Positions 1 to 7,349 are shown, numbered from the stretch's first letter. The stretch: DNA of 64,000 nt from Thermoactinomyces vulgaris (GCF_003688725.1 NZ_REFP01000008.1:62001-126000); one strand, 5' to 3'. Translations and numbers: made by a program. Notes: generated by a model not told the origin, from the sequence alone.

Positions 1-45
1 CTACCACGCTTCTTTTAACTCCTTAATCTTGACCCTCTTTCATGT

Positions 46-70
46 GACCAGGAATTGCCTGGTCTTTTTT
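46..70 (+). terminator. Rho-independent terminator of a gene upstream of the window
   Basis: A 7-bp stem GACCAGG / CCTGGTC with a 5-base loop is followed by a run of six T. It would end a transcript entering from the left edge; no gene for it is visible in the window. Confidence 0.75.
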
Positions 71-128
71 CTTTTGCCATTCGTTATGATGATATTGACA
101 TAAAGAATATACCCTGAAACGAAGAGAG

Positions 129-554
129 ATGAACACCAAACCGAACGGAAGGATTGAAAAATTTATGACATATCCCCCGCTTTATCTTCAGTTTTTCCGC
201 CATTACCACAACGAAGAGTATTGGGAAGCCCATGAAGTGTTGGAGGAGTTATGGCAAACCCAACGGCACAATGATTTTTATCACGGGTTGATTCAAATTG
301 CGGCCATCATGCATCAGTTGAAGAGGGGAAAAGTACGCGGAGCCAGGAAACTTGCCATCAGTGCCCTCGGTTACCTGAAGCCGTTTGTCCCGCAAAAAGA
401 CGGCGTGGATGTGGCCGAAGTCGTCCGTTGGTTAAACGAATGTTTGCAAATTTTACCGGAAGGTGTGGAAAAAATCAGCCGGGAAGAGGTGAACCGGCTG
501 GGCATTTTGCCGTGCAAGTTGCCGGGCGAACACGATTTTAACAACAACCGCTAA
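129..554 (+). CDS. DUF309 domain-containing protein
   Basis: Small protein of 141 residues belonging to the DUF309 family. The diagnostic stretch YWEAHEVLEELWQ lies near residues 35-47, followed by an amphipathic helix with a GLIQIAA core. The family is all-helical and its histidine/glutamate pair (HEVLE) is strongly conserved; its biochemical role is not known. The ATG at 129 has only a weak GAAGAGAG upstream, and the ATG at 165 (MTYPPLY) is an equally reasonable start because most family members begin just before that segment. The gene is flanked by terminators on both sides, so it is probably transcribed alone. Confidence 0.85.
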   Translation: MNTKPNGRIEKFMTYPPLYLQFFRHYHNEEYWEAHEVLEELWQTQRHNDFYHGLIQIAAIMHQLKRGKVRGARKLAISALGYLKPFVPQKDGVDVAEVVRWLNECLQILPEGVEKISREEVNRLGILPCKLPGEHDFNNNR

Positions 555-580
555 AAAAGATGTCGAAAAAAGGCTTGGGG

Positions 581-606
581 AGTTGTCCGCTGAAACGGAC
601 AACTTC
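581..606 (+). terminator. Hairpin terminator after the DUF309 gene
   Basis: A perfect 9-bp stem AGTTGTCCG / CGGACAACT with a 6-base loop lies 27 bases after the stop codon. The T tract is short and interrupted, so termination may be weak. Confidence 0.6.
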
Positions 607-719
607 TTTGTTTATATAATTATCTTTTATAAATTAAACATAAAATTACTTGTTATTGACTAAATAATTACTAGGTGGCGTCTTCATCAACGAAACCGTC
701 AGGAAAGGAGGATGGAGGA

Positions 720-1286
720 GTGAAGGGGAGACGATGGACTGAAGAAGAGGACCGGCTCTTAAAAGAGACGGTGTTGGAGGCCATCCGTCTTGGAGGAACG
801 CAAATCGAAGCCTTTGAAAAAGTGGGGGAAAAGCTGAACCGGACTCCCGGATCCTGCGGGTTTCGCTGGAATGCAGTCGTCAAGCAACAAGATCCCCATT
901 CATTTCTTGAGGCAAAGAGAGCGCGGGTTGCCAAGCAATTGAGGAAAAACAAAGAAGAACGATGTTCGTCGGTTGATGCGTTGATCCCGATGCTGAAAAA
1001 GCTGGAACAAGAAGAAAAGAGTCTGAAAGAACATTTGAATCATTTGAAGGATAAACGGAAAAAGCTCGACAAGCGTTACCGGATATTAAAAGAGGAAAAT
1101 CGCGGACTGCGTGAAGACCGGGAATCTTATCAATGGTATCAGAAAGAAGTAAAAAACAAGTACCGGTATTTGTTGAATCTGTTGTCGGACATGGGGGCCA
1201 ATCCCTTTTTTTCCGCAACTCTTCCTGCCGAAGATCACGCAGCGGTTCAAACGGAAGCCGAACACAAAAAAGAGACGACTTCATAA
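720..1286 (+). CDS. RsfA-family (Myb/SANT-like) putative prespore transcription factor
   Basis: About 188 residues. The N-terminal 50-60 residues form a Myb/SANT-like helix-turn-helix: RRWTEEEDRLLKETVL, then GGTQIEAFEKVGEKLNRTP and CGFRWN. This matches the DNA-binding region of Bacillus RsfA, which tunes forespore (sigma F) gene expression. Residues 85-150 form a long charged coiled coil (KKLEQEEKSLKEHL), probably for dimerisation. The GTG at 720 is chosen because AAAGGAGG (704-711) sits 8 bases upstream; the earlier in-frame GTG at 675 has no binding site. The next gene also encodes a coiled coil and starts 40 bases downstream, suggesting co-expression. Which promoters it controls cannot be seen. 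Confidence 0.8.
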   Translation: MKGRRWTEEEDRLLKETVLEAIRLGGTQIEAFEKVGEKLNRTPGSCGFRWNAVVKQQDPHSFLEAKRARVAKQLRKNKEERCSSVDALIPMLKKLEQEEKSLKEHLNHLKDKRKKLDKRYRILKEENRGLREDRESYQWYQKEVKNKYRYLLNLLSDMGANPFFSATLPAEDHAAVQTEAEHKKETTS

Positions 1287-1325
1287 AATAATATGGCCAG
1301 ATTTCAATGAAAAGAGGTGCAGCGT

Positions 1326-1574
1326 TTGTCCAGCCGTTCAAAGGAATCGCTTGATCAACAGTTGTCCAGTTTGGAAAACCGGTTGGAACAAATTCAGGCA
1401 CAAGTGAAAGATTTGCTTCGGGAAAACCATAAACTGAAGACGGACTTGAAATTTTTCGAGCTCATGTTGCTGGAAGAGTATCATTTGTTGATTCAACTGT
1501 TGAACCGGGATCAAAATAAAATTTATATTCAATCCGCCCACGGACAAACGAAAAGGGACAAAAATTCAGAATAA
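1326..1574 (+). CDS. Short coiled-coil hypothetical protein
   Basis: Protein of about 82 residues dominated by one coiled coil (SLENRLEQIQAQVKDLLREN, then HKLKTDLKFFELMLLEE), with a charged C-terminal tail. No enzyme motif is seen. The TTG at 1326 is preferred because AAGAGGTG ends about 8 bases upstream; an in-frame GTG at 1317 lies inside that binding site. It directly follows the RsfA-like gene, which also has a coiled coil, and ends at a strong terminator, so the two may form an operon and possibly interact. Function unknown. Confidence 0.7.
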   Translation: MSSRSKESLDQQLSSLENRLEQIQAQVKDLLRENHKLKTDLKFFELMLLEEYHLLIQLLNRDQNKIYIQSAHGQTKRDKNSE

Positions 1575-1580
1575 ACAAAA

Positions 1581-1604
1581 AGCGCCTTGGAAGAGGCGCT
1601 TTTT
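1581..1604 (+). terminator. Rho-independent terminator
   Basis: Stem AGCGCCT / AGGCGCT with a 6-base loop followed by TTTT, immediately after the coiled-coil gene; it closes the rsfA-like operon. Confidence 0.8.
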
Positions 1605-1661
1605 GTACTTTCATGCTGTCTGGAGAGGGCGGGATTATTTCTTTGGAAGGCATTCGGGTGA

Positions 1662-1775
1662 TCAGTATTTTCCGCCACCAAAGCATCCGCCGACAAAGAC
1701 GAAGATGGTGGCAATCACCAAGAGGTAGATCAAAAGTTGTCTCCAGCCGAAACCGCCGCAGTATCCTCCGCTCAT
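1662..1775 (-). CDS. YjcZ-like sporulation peptide, copy 1
   Basis: A 37-residue peptide read on the reverse strand. It has a Gly/Tyr/Cys-rich head (MSGGYCGGFGW), a single hydrophobic segment (LLIYLLVIATIFVFVGG) and a short Gly-rich tail ending FGGGKY. This layout is typical of the YjcZ-type small sporulation peptides of Bacilli. AAGGAGG lies 8 bases before the ATG. It is one of three homologous tandem genes in which copies 2 and 3 are almost identical, and it is the most diverged of the three. Probably a small spore membrane or coat peptide; the role is inferred from the family only. Confidence 0.75.
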   Translation of the reverse strand: MSGGYCGGFGWRQLLIYLLVIATIFVFVGGCFGGGKY

Positions 1776-1817
1776 TTGAATACCTCCTTTCAAGAAAAGG
1801 ATTGCGACATCAGTGAA

Positions 1818-1931
1818 TTAGCAATATCCGCCTTTTCCAAATCCTGATCCGACAAAGACGAAGATGGTGGCAATGACCAGGAGGAAGATCAAAAGTTGTC
1901 TCCAGCCGAAACCGCCGTAGTATCCGCTCAT
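1818..1931 (-). CDS. YjcZ-like sporulation peptide, copy 2
   Basis: A 37-residue peptide, MSGYYGGFGW head, one transmembrane segment (LLIFLLVIATIFVFVG) and a tail ending GKGGYC. It differs from copy 3 at a single residue (Gly3 versus Glu3), showing a recent tandem duplication. It has its own AAGGAGG (reverse of cctcctt near 1938-1944) about 8 bases before the ATG. The tail cysteine is shared by copies 2 and 3, while copy 1 has its cysteines elsewhere. The family is tied to sporulation in Bacilli; no direct evidence here. Confidence 0.75.
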   Translation of the reverse strand: MSGYYGGFGWRQLLIFLLVIATIFVFVGSGFGKGGYC

Positions 1932-1972
1932 TTGAACACCTCCTTTCAAGGAAGATTCAAAGAATCAGCGGA

Positions 1973-2086
1973 TCAGCAATATCCGCCTTTTCCAAATCCT
2001 GATCCGACAAAGACGAAGATCGTGGCGATGACCAAGAGGAAGATCAAAAGTTGTCTCCAGCCGAAACCACCGTAATATTCGCTCAT
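1973..2086 (-). CDS. YjcZ-like sporulation peptide, copy 3
   Basis: A 37-residue peptide identical to copy 2 except for Glu at position 3 (MSEYYGGFGW). It has one hydrophobic segment and the same C-terminal GKGGYC. The ATG is preceded by AAAGGAGG with an 8-base spacer. It is the most upstream of the three homologous reverse-strand copies, with 41-42 bases between neighbouring copies, so one transcript could encode all of them. A palindromic segment at about 2115-2143 separates it from the next small gene upstream. Confidence 0.75.
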   Translation of the reverse strand: MSEYYGGFGWRQLLIFLLVIATIFVFVGSGFGKGGYC

Positions 2087-2213
2087 CTAAAATCCTCCTT
2101 TGTGGATGGGGTTTACTGGTGAAATGGATGTTTTTTCACCAGTGCTGATTTACTTTATGCTCGGTGTTTTTCTTTTGTAAAGGCGAATATCTTTGCCGGG
2201 GAAATTGCCGGGG

Positions 2214-2324
2214 TCAAAGATTCAGATTCATGACAAACACAAAGATGACCGGAATGATCAGCAAGAAAAGAAGCAGATTGAGATATGGCGAATTTTGTCT
2301 GGATTTTGACGGGGAAAAGGACAT
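2214..2324 (-). CDS. Small single-pass membrane peptide
   Basis: A 36-residue peptide with a polar head (MSFSPSKSRQNSPY) and one hydrophobic stretch (LNLLLFLLIIPVIFVFVMN). GAAAGGAG lies about 7 bases before the ATG. It sits just upstream of the three YjcZ-like peptides in the same orientation and has the same size and topology, but no clear sequence identity with them. It probably belongs to the same class of short sporulation membrane peptides. This is inference from context and topology. Confidence 0.6.
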   Translation of the reverse strand: MSFSPSKSRQNSPYLNLLLFLLIIPVIFVFVMNLNL

Positions 2325-2477
2325 GGCGGTTCTCCTTTCGAAAAGCGGCGTATCACTGATGTTTTTTACTATGAATTTATACAAAATTCGTCCAAAAGGT
2401 GTTGGGTGAACATCACGATTTTTGAAGATTGGACGTTTGGAGTGGGTCGCTTTGATAAGCAATTTGAATCAGGGGGG

Positions 2478-2486
2478 CATATAGTA
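2478..2486 (+). promoter_or_regulatory. Possible late-sporulation (sigma K/E-like) -10 element
   Basis: The sequence CATATAGTA fits the sigma K -10 pattern CATAnnnTA and lies 30 bases before the start codon of the gene at 2516. No convincing -35 was identified, so this is a weak call supported mainly by the sporulation-type neighbours. Confidence 0.3.
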
Positions 2487-2515
2487 TATGGAGTTGCCTG
2501 TAAGGAGGAATGGAA

Positions 2516-2800
2516 ATGACCGGAAAAGGACCATCCATGAAAGATCTTGCCCACATGATCAATGCCATTATGGGAAGATCGGTGTTGTCCGAAAGAAAAA
2601 TGGAGCAGATCATGGAAGGGGCCAAACGCGCCCATGAGCGGGGTGGAATGGATGCGGTTTTGCAATACCTGATGAAAGTGACCCAGGCCGATGTCGATTT
2701 CGGGGAATTGAAAAGATTCGCCAACCAGGTGCAAAAAAATCCGCAAAAAGGACTGGACATTTTACAGGGAAAGAGAAGTTTGCCCCGCACAAAAAGGTAA
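2516..2800 (+). CDS. Hypothetical small helical protein
   Basis: Protein of 94 residues, starting MTGKGPSMKDLAHM, predicted mostly helical (SERKMEQIMEGAKRAHERGG, then a repeat of short helices) with a basic tail GKRSLPRTKR. I do not recognise the family with confidence; the size, helical content and the LDFGxL-like DVDFGELKRF segment faintly recall SpoVIF-type sporulation proteins. The second in-frame ATG is chosen because AAGGAGG (2502-2508) lies 7 bases before it; the ATG at 2510 is too close to the binding site. It is followed by a strong bidirectional terminator. Confidence 0.7.
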   Translation: MTGKGPSMKDLAHMINAIMGRSVLSERKMEQIMEGAKRAHERGGMDAVLQYLMKVTQADVDFGELKRFANQVQKNPQKGLDILQGKRSLPRTKR

Positions 2801-2806
2801 ATCTTT

Positions 2807-2840
2807 GCAAACACACCCGGTGAAAACCGGGTGTGTTTGC
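2807..2840. terminator. Bidirectional terminator between convergent genes
   Basis: A perfect 15-bp inverted repeat (GCAAACACACCCGGT and its complement) with a GAAA tetraloop lies between two convergent genes and can serve both strands. Confidence 0.8.
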
Positions 2841-2847
2841 GTCTGGT

Positions 2848-3930
2848 TCAAAATCCTTGCAGGGTTGTCCATACTTCCAGTTTGGTTTGGACCTTGCTGA
2901 TCACTTCATTGGTGAATTCCGTTGTGGTGGCGCTTCCACCCAAATCGGCGGTTCGGACTCCCTCCCGGACCGTTTCGATCACTGATTCATAGATGGCGCG
3001 GGAAGCGGCGCTGGCTTTGGGGTCATCCATATAGGTGAGCAAAGAGGCAGCGGCCAGGATCATGGCCATGGGATTGGCTACGTTTTTGCCGAACAGAGAA
3101 GGCGCCGTGCCATGTGGTGCTTCGGCCATGACCGTTTGGGTGTTGAAGGATTCGTCAAAGCTCATCAAGATCGATTCCGAACCGGCGATGGATCCAAACA
3201 ATTGGAGAACCATATCGCTCAAACAATCTCCATCACGGTTTAATGCAGGAATGACAAGGGGATCGCCGGAGTTGTTGATGAGAAGGGCATAGGTCGCGTC
3301 AATCAGTTGGGGTTCGTAACGGACTTCCGGATAGCGCTTGCTCGCTTCGTCCATTTCTTCTTTTAACATGCCTTCATAGACAGGGCTCACGGTGTATTTC
3401 GGCCCGCCAAACACTTTGGCGTTCATTTTTTTTGCGTGGCGGAAGGCAAATTCGGCAACGGCGCGGCAGGTTTTGCGGTCAATTTGTTCCGTCCGGAAAG
3501 CGATTTCATCCAAGCCCTCACCTTCCCGCCATTCTTTGGCGCCGTAAGCGTCACCCACCGCCATGCGGATGACGGAAATCGGGGCAAAGGTTCCCGCAAC
3601 GGGGCGAACTCCCGGGATTCTGCGACCGGTGCGGATGATCACTTTCCCGTCAATCTCTTTCCGCAAGATGGCATTGGGGCTTCCCACATCCCCTTTTTCT
3701 TCCGGAGTGATGGTGGCCGCTTTCAGGCCGAATCCCGTCCGTTTCATTGCTCGTGCCGCTTCATAAACGACCTCGTTGTTCGTATTTCTCCGGTTTTCAA
3801 GGCTCAAGTCAAACGTTTGAAATTCGAGACCCATTCCGATTACATTCGGATCCAAAACCCGCAATGCTTCATCCAACAGTTCTTGTCCGGTTTGGTCCCC
3901 TTTCATGACTACGATGGTTTTATGGCTCAT
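2848..3930 (-). CDS. Isocitrate/isopropylmalate dehydrogenase-family protein
   Basis: A 360-residue member of the NAD(P)-dependent beta-decarboxylating dehydrogenase family. The start of the fold reads MKGDQTGQELLDEAL, where canonical enzymes have GDGIGPE. The catalytic lysine is probably in GGPKYTVSP, and the metal-binding aspartates are in LIDATYALL and NRDGDCLSDM. The nucleotide-site region reads EAPHGTAP, close to the canonical EPVHGSAP. The substrate loop around residues 95-115 (RTGRRIPGVRP) is short and lacks the Ser phosphorylation motif of E. coli Icd. The exact substrate (isocitrate, isopropylmalate, tartrate or another malate-like acid) is open. GAGGTGAT precedes the ATG. It is monocistronic between terminators. 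Confidence 0.8.
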   Translation of the reverse strand: MSHKTIVVMKGDQTGQELLDEALRVLDPNVIGMGLEFQTFDLSLENRRNTNNEVVYEAARAMKRTGFGLKAATITPEEKGDVGSPNAILRKEIDGKVIIRTGRRIPGVRPVAGTFAPISVIRMAVGDAYGAKEWREGEGLDEIAFRTEQIDRKTCRAVAEFAFRHAKKMNAKVFGGPKYTVSPVYEGMLKEEMDEASKRYPEVRYEPQLIDATYALLINNSGDPLVIPALNRDGDCLSDMVLQLFGSIAGSESILMSFDESFNTQTVMAEAPHGTAPSLFGKNVANPMAMILAAASLLTYMDDPKASAASRAIYESVIETVREGVRTADLGGSATTTEFTNEVISKVQTKLEVWTTLQGF

Positions 3931-4087
3931 GGATTAATCACCTCATTTAAATATTCCGTGTCTATTATACTCTTTCGAACTTTCAATAACTAGCAATAAA
4001 TATTCTGACAAATTGAAAGGCAGGTGACATTCCTTTAAGTTCCGCCCGGGATTCAGTACAATGGAAGGGAGACAGGAAGAGGGAGAG

Positions 4088-5860
4088 ATGGATTTGCGTC
4101 CGAAATATCTGAAATACATAAGTTTTTGTCTGGCGTTTTGTGTGGGAGCCGTTACGGCTTGTTCGCCCTCCTCTTCACCCGGATCCGGGGAAAAGCCGAT
4201 GCCTGAGGCTTCCTCAAACTGGGTCGAGGAACAATTGAAAAACATGACCCTGGAGGAAAAGATCGGGCAAATGTTTATTGTCGGTTTCAAAGGAAAAGGC
4301 GACAGCGAACAAGCGCTCACCGTGAATGAACAAGCCAAAACATTGATTGAGGATTACCATGTGGGAGGCGTTATTTATTTTGACCGGAATGTAAAAAGTC
4401 CAAACCAGGTCGCAACGCTGAGCAATGATTTGCAAAAACTGGCACTTTCATCAGAAAGGAAAATTCCGTTGTTCATCACGGTGGATCAGGAAGGAGGAAA
4501 AGTGGCCCGGTTTAAGGAAGGGTTTACCGCTTTTCCGGGGAACATGGTTCTCGGAGCCACGCAAAATAAAGATTTGGCTTACCAAACCGGAAAACAAATG
4601 GGCAAAGAGTTGAGAGCCGTCGGTGTCAACTTGAATATGGCTCCGGTGTTGGATGTGAATAACAATCCGGAGAATCCGGTGATCGGTGTGCGTTCGTTTT
4701 CCGAAGATCCCGGGTTGACGGCTGAATTGGGAGCGGAATTGATCCGGGGATTTCATGACAGCGGCATCTACACGATTGCCAAGCATTTTCCCGGACACGG
4801 GGACACAGCGGTCGATTCCCATGTGGGACTGCCTGAAATTTCCCACTCCATGGAACGCTTGAACCAAGTGGAACTGGTTCCTTTTAAAGAAGCCATTTCG
4901 CAAGGGACGGATATGGTGATGAGCACGCATATCATCTTCCCTGCGATTGAAACGGAGCCGGGGATTCCCGCCACGCTGTCCGAAAAAGTGTTGACAGGGC
5001 TTTTGCGGAAACAATTGAATTACGACGGTGTCATCATCACCGATGACATGGAGATGGGAGCCATTGCGGAGAATTTCGGCACCCGCGAAGCCGTGGTGCG
5101 TGCCATCAAGGCCGGAGCGGACATTGTTTTGGTCTGCCATTCGCTTGAGCGGCAAACCCAATCCATCGATGCAGTGAAACAAGCCGTCGAAAAAGGGGAA
5201 ATTGACGAGGCGCGGATTGATGAGTCGGTTCGTCGGATTCTCCGTTTAAAAGCAAAAGACTCTTTCTTGAAACAACCGTATGCTGATGTTGAGAAAGCCA
5301 CGGAGCTTGCCAACCAGCCCGAAGCAGAAAAAGTGGCCCGGCAAACCGCCGAGCAAGGGGTGACGTTGGTGAAAGATCCGGCGCAACACATCCCGTTGAA
5401 GCCGGAAAATGCGAAAAAGCTGGCTGTGTTCACCGTGAATAAACCCCAGGCCATATCGGAGGTTTTAAAACAAAACGGATATGAAGCCGATGTGAACTAT
5501 GTTGATTCCCTGAAACAACCGCAAGTTCAGTCCTTGGCGGCGAAAGCCGGGGACGCGGATGCGGCATTGGTCGTGATCAACCAAGTGAAGGAAAATCCGG
5601 CATGGATCGAATTGATTCAAACATTAAATGCCAAACGGATCCCGGTCATTGTCTGGGGAATGGATGTCCCGTACGGATTGGATCAATTGCCGGATGGCGT
5701 CACATCCATCGCTTTATATGGATCGTCCCGTCCGCTGTTGGAAGCCGGAGCCAAAATCATGACCGGCGGGGTCCAAAGCCAGGGGCGTTTGCCGGTCACC
5801 CTGTCGAAACAATATCCGTTCGGCTGGCCAGAACAAGAAAACGGCAACCAGGGAGGATAA
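4088..5860 (+). CDS. nagZ: Beta-N-acetylhexosaminidase lipoprotein, GH3 family
   Basis: A glycoside hydrolase family 3 enzyme of 590 residues that removes N-acetylglucosamine from peptidoglycan fragments outside the membrane. A signal peptide ends in the lipobox VTAC at about residue 25. The NagZ signature KHFPGHGDTAVDSH lies near residue 231, containing the His/Asp acid-base dyad; the nucleophile Asp is in VIITDDMEMGA near residue 320. The C-terminal domain (about 430-590) is the extra domain seen in Bacillus NagZ. The ATG at 4088 follows AGAGGGAGAG; the ATG at 4061 would delay the signal peptide. It lies directly upstream of ytxG with 16 bases between. Probably involved in muropeptide recycling. 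Confidence 0.93.
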   Translation: MDLRPKYLKYISFCLAFCVGAVTACSPSSSPGSGEKPMPEASSNWVEEQLKNMTLEEKIGQMFIVGFKGKGDSEQALTVNEQAKTLIEDYHVGGVIYFDRNVKSPNQVATLSNDLQKLALSSERKIPLFITVDQEGGKVARFKEGFTAFPGNMVLGATQNKDLAYQTGKQMGKELRAVGVNLNMAPVLDVNNNPENPVIGVRSFSEDPGLTAELGAELIRGFHDSGIYTIAKHFPGHGDTAVDSHVGLPEISHSMERLNQVELVPFKEAISQGTDMVMSTHIIFPAIETEPGIPATLSEKVLTGLLRKQLNYDGVIITDDMEMGAIAENFGTREAVVRAIKAGADIVLVCHSLERQTQSIDAVKQAVEKGEIDEARIDESVRRILRLKAKDSFLKQPYADVEKATELANQPEAEKVARQTAEQGVTLVKDPAQHIPLKPENAKKLAVFTVNKPQAISEVLKQNGYEADVNYVDSLKQPQVQSLAAKAGDADAALVVINQVKENPAWIELIQTLNAKRIPVIVWGMDVPYGLDQLPDGVTSIALYGSSRPLLEAGAKIMTGGVQSQGRLPVTLSKQYPFGWPEQENGNQGG

Positions 5861-5876
5861 AGGAGGTGCTGACGGA

Positions 5877-6302
5877 GTGATTCTTGAAATCAGTGTGGCA
5901 GTGATGGCAGTGGCAGTCGTCGTCTTGGTCGTTTTTGCCGTTCGTTTTTTGATAAAAATCACCCAAACCATTGAAACCGTGCAAACCACCTTGAATGAAG
6001 TCAAAGGTCAAGTGACGGCCACCATTGACGAAACGCATTTAACGGTCAGAGAAACCAGGGGCTTGGTGGAAGAGGTCCGCAAGAAGACGGAGAAAACCGA
6101 ATCGTTATTTCATGCGCTGGATGAATGGGGAAAAACCATGGAGCAGATCTCTGTCCGGGTGGATCAGCAAATCAAAGCCCATCAATCCCGGTACGGAAAT
6201 TTGATCAGTGTCATCGGAACGGGAATTGAACTGGCCAAGCGCTGGAAACAGGATCGAAAAACCGATCAAAGCAAAGGAGTGAAAATCCGTGGCGAAGTGT
6301 AA
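5877..6302 (+). CDS. ytxG: YtxG-like DUF948 membrane protein
   Basis: A 141-residue protein with one N-terminal membrane helix (residues 5-27, VAVMAVAVVVLVVFAV) followed by an extended amphipathic/coiled region typical of DUF948. The GTG start follows AAAGGAGGTG with an 8-base spacer. It overlaps ytxH by 14 bases, so the two are translationally coupled. In Bacillus subtilis the ytxG-ytxH-ytxJ operon is under general stress (sigma B) and sigma H control; no such promoter was identified here. Molecular function is unknown. Confidence 0.88.
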   Translation: MILEISVAVMAVAVVVLVVFAVRFLIKITQTIETVQTTLNEVKGQVTATIDETHLTVRETRGLVEEVRKKTEKTESLFHALDEWGKTMEQISVRVDQQIKAHQSRYGNLISVIGTGIELAKRWKQDRKTDQSKGVKIRGEV

Positions 6303-6591
6303 ATACTTTGTTGCAGGAGCTTTTATTGGTGCCGTGGTCGGAGCGGCGGTTGCCGTGTTGACCACCCCGCGCAACGGAAAGGAAATGCGTGAGGAATTGG
6401 AAAAAAATCTGGAATTGACCAAGGAAAAAGGAAAGGAATTTTATTATTCCCTCGTAAATGAACCCGTCGATTCCGTTTACAAGGACACGGAAAAAGAAGA
6501 TTCGTATGAAGGATGGATGGAACTGCCTGCCCCGAAAAAACAGGAAGAGACCAAAGAAGAGCAAAAGACCGGGGAAGTTTCTCCGTCATAA
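6289..6591 (+). CDS. ytxH: YtxH domain-containing protein
   Basis: A 100-residue protein with a short Gly/Ala membrane segment (FVAGAFIGAVVGAAVAVLTTP) followed by RNGKEMREELEKN, the classic YtxH signature, and an acidic/basic tail. The GTG start has GGAG about 9 bases upstream and lies inside the end of ytxG. The family is stress-associated in Bacilli; a structural role at the membrane is usually assumed. A hairpin with a T run separates it from ytxJ. Confidence 0.9.
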   Translation: MAKCKYFVAGAFIGAVVGAAVAVLTTPRNGKEMREELEKNLELTKEKGKEFYYSLVNEPVDSVYKDTEKEDSYEGWMELPAPKKQEETKEEQKTGEVSPS

Positions 6592-6603
6592 AACGATATG
6601 CAT

Positions 6604-6637
6604 GAGCCAACAGAATCCGTTGTTGGCTCTCTTTTTT
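6604..6637 (+). terminator. Internal terminator between ytxH and ytxJ
   Basis: Stem GAGCCAACA / TGTTGGCTC with an 8-base loop, then a C and six T. It ends just before the ytxJ ribosome binding site, so it probably lowers ytxJ expression relative to ytxGH. Confidence 0.7.
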
Positions 6638-6668
6638 AAAAAGAAAAGAATCAAAGGAGGCCTTCACA

Positions 6669-7016
6669 TTGGAACCTTATGTTTTGATTGAAAACCGGGG
6701 GCAATTGGAAGAGGTACTGGCCGGATATGACCGTTTATTGTTGTTTAAACACAGCACCCGGTGTCCTGTCAGTGCGCAAGCTTTTGATGAATTTCAACGG
6801 TTTTTGAAGAATACGGATGCGGACCGGCGGGTCCCGGCTGCAGTTGTACATGTGATTGAACAACGGGAGGTTTCCGATGCCGTTTCAGAAAGGTTTGGCA
6901 TCCGGCATGAATCCCCGCAAGTGATGTGGATCAAAGACGGAAAAGTGTGTTGGCACACATCCCATTCAAATATTACAGCGGAAAAGATCGGCCAAGCGGT
7001 CAGTGAACCCCGGTAA
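6669..7016 (+). CDS. ytxJ: Bacillithiol system redox protein YtxJ (monothiol bacilliredoxin-like)
   Basis: A 115-residue thioredoxin-fold protein. The active site is HSTRCPVS (Cys near residue 37), matching the STRCPxS motif of YtxJ, which acts in de-bacillithiolation of oxidised proteins in Bacillota. The cis-Pro region is HESPQVMW. The TTG start has AAAGGAGG about 8 bases upstream. It is the third gene of the ytxGHJ set, in the order conserved in Bacillus, and supports the view that the organism uses bacillithiol. Confidence 0.9.
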   Translation: MEPYVLIENRGQLEEVLAGYDRLLLFKHSTRCPVSAQAFDEFQRFLKNTDADRRVPAAVVHVIEQREVSDAVSERFGIRHESPQVMWIKDGKVCWHTSHSNITAEKIGQAVSEPR

Positions 7017-7137
7017 ATAGCGGGTTCCGCCGGGGAAACCATGTGGCAAGCCCGTCAAAAGCAGAAAAAATCATCGCTTTCGGGATCAAAAAAGCAAGAA
7101 AAGGCTTGAAACGGGCAATCGGCCGGTGGGCGGAAAT

Positions 7138-7275
7138 TTGCCGGGGGCCTTTATCCCCCGCCATTTTTACGGAATGAGCGGTCAGGAAATGGACCGGGAA
7201 CCGAATATTCCGGAAGAAACGGTGAAAACCCATTGGTTCCGGGCGCGGAAGGAAGTTGATCCGGTTTCAAATTAA
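7138..7275 (+). pseudogene. Possible remnant of a sigma-70 family region 4
   Basis: The frame read at 7138-7275 ends with FYGMSGQEMDREPNIPEE followed by TVKTHWFRARKEV. This resembles sigma-70 region 4.2 (pattern LSYQEIAEILxIPEGTVKSRLxRARK), including the IPEETVK turn and RARKE recognition-helix end. No start codon, binding site or upstream sigma domain is in frame; the preceding 120 bases carry stops in all frames. I read it as a decayed C-terminal fragment of an ECF-type sigma factor in the ytxJ-aroA interval. Similarity was judged by eye. Confidence 0.35.
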
Positions 7276-7278
7276 CGG

Positions 7279-7307
7279 GTGACAATTCAGGCATTTTTCG
7301 TTATAAT
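7279..7307 (+). promoter_or_regulatory. Sigma A promoter for the DAHP synthase gene
   Basis: A -35 GTGACA (7279-7284) and a consensus -10 TATAAT (7302-7307) are separated by exactly 17 bases, with the start codon 43 bases downstream. Confidence 0.75.
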
Positions 7308-7349
7308 ATCAAAAATTATTTTTAGGATGAGAAGAGAGGAGACAGACGA

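Noticed and set aside
1613-1816. Forward open frame opposite the first small peptide gene
   Set aside because: It is antisense to the YjcZ-like peptide, is rich in Arg and Ser without a ribosome binding site, and disappears in the parallel copies.
1690-2060. Repeated sequence that could look like a repeat array
   Set aside because: The repeats are the coding regions of three paralogous 37-codon genes with conserved frame and binding sites, not a CRISPR or satellite.
4451-5182. Long reverse open frame inside the nagZ gene
   Set aside because: Antisense shadow: high His/Arg/Gln, no start site and no recognisable domain, while nagZ has full catalytic motifs.
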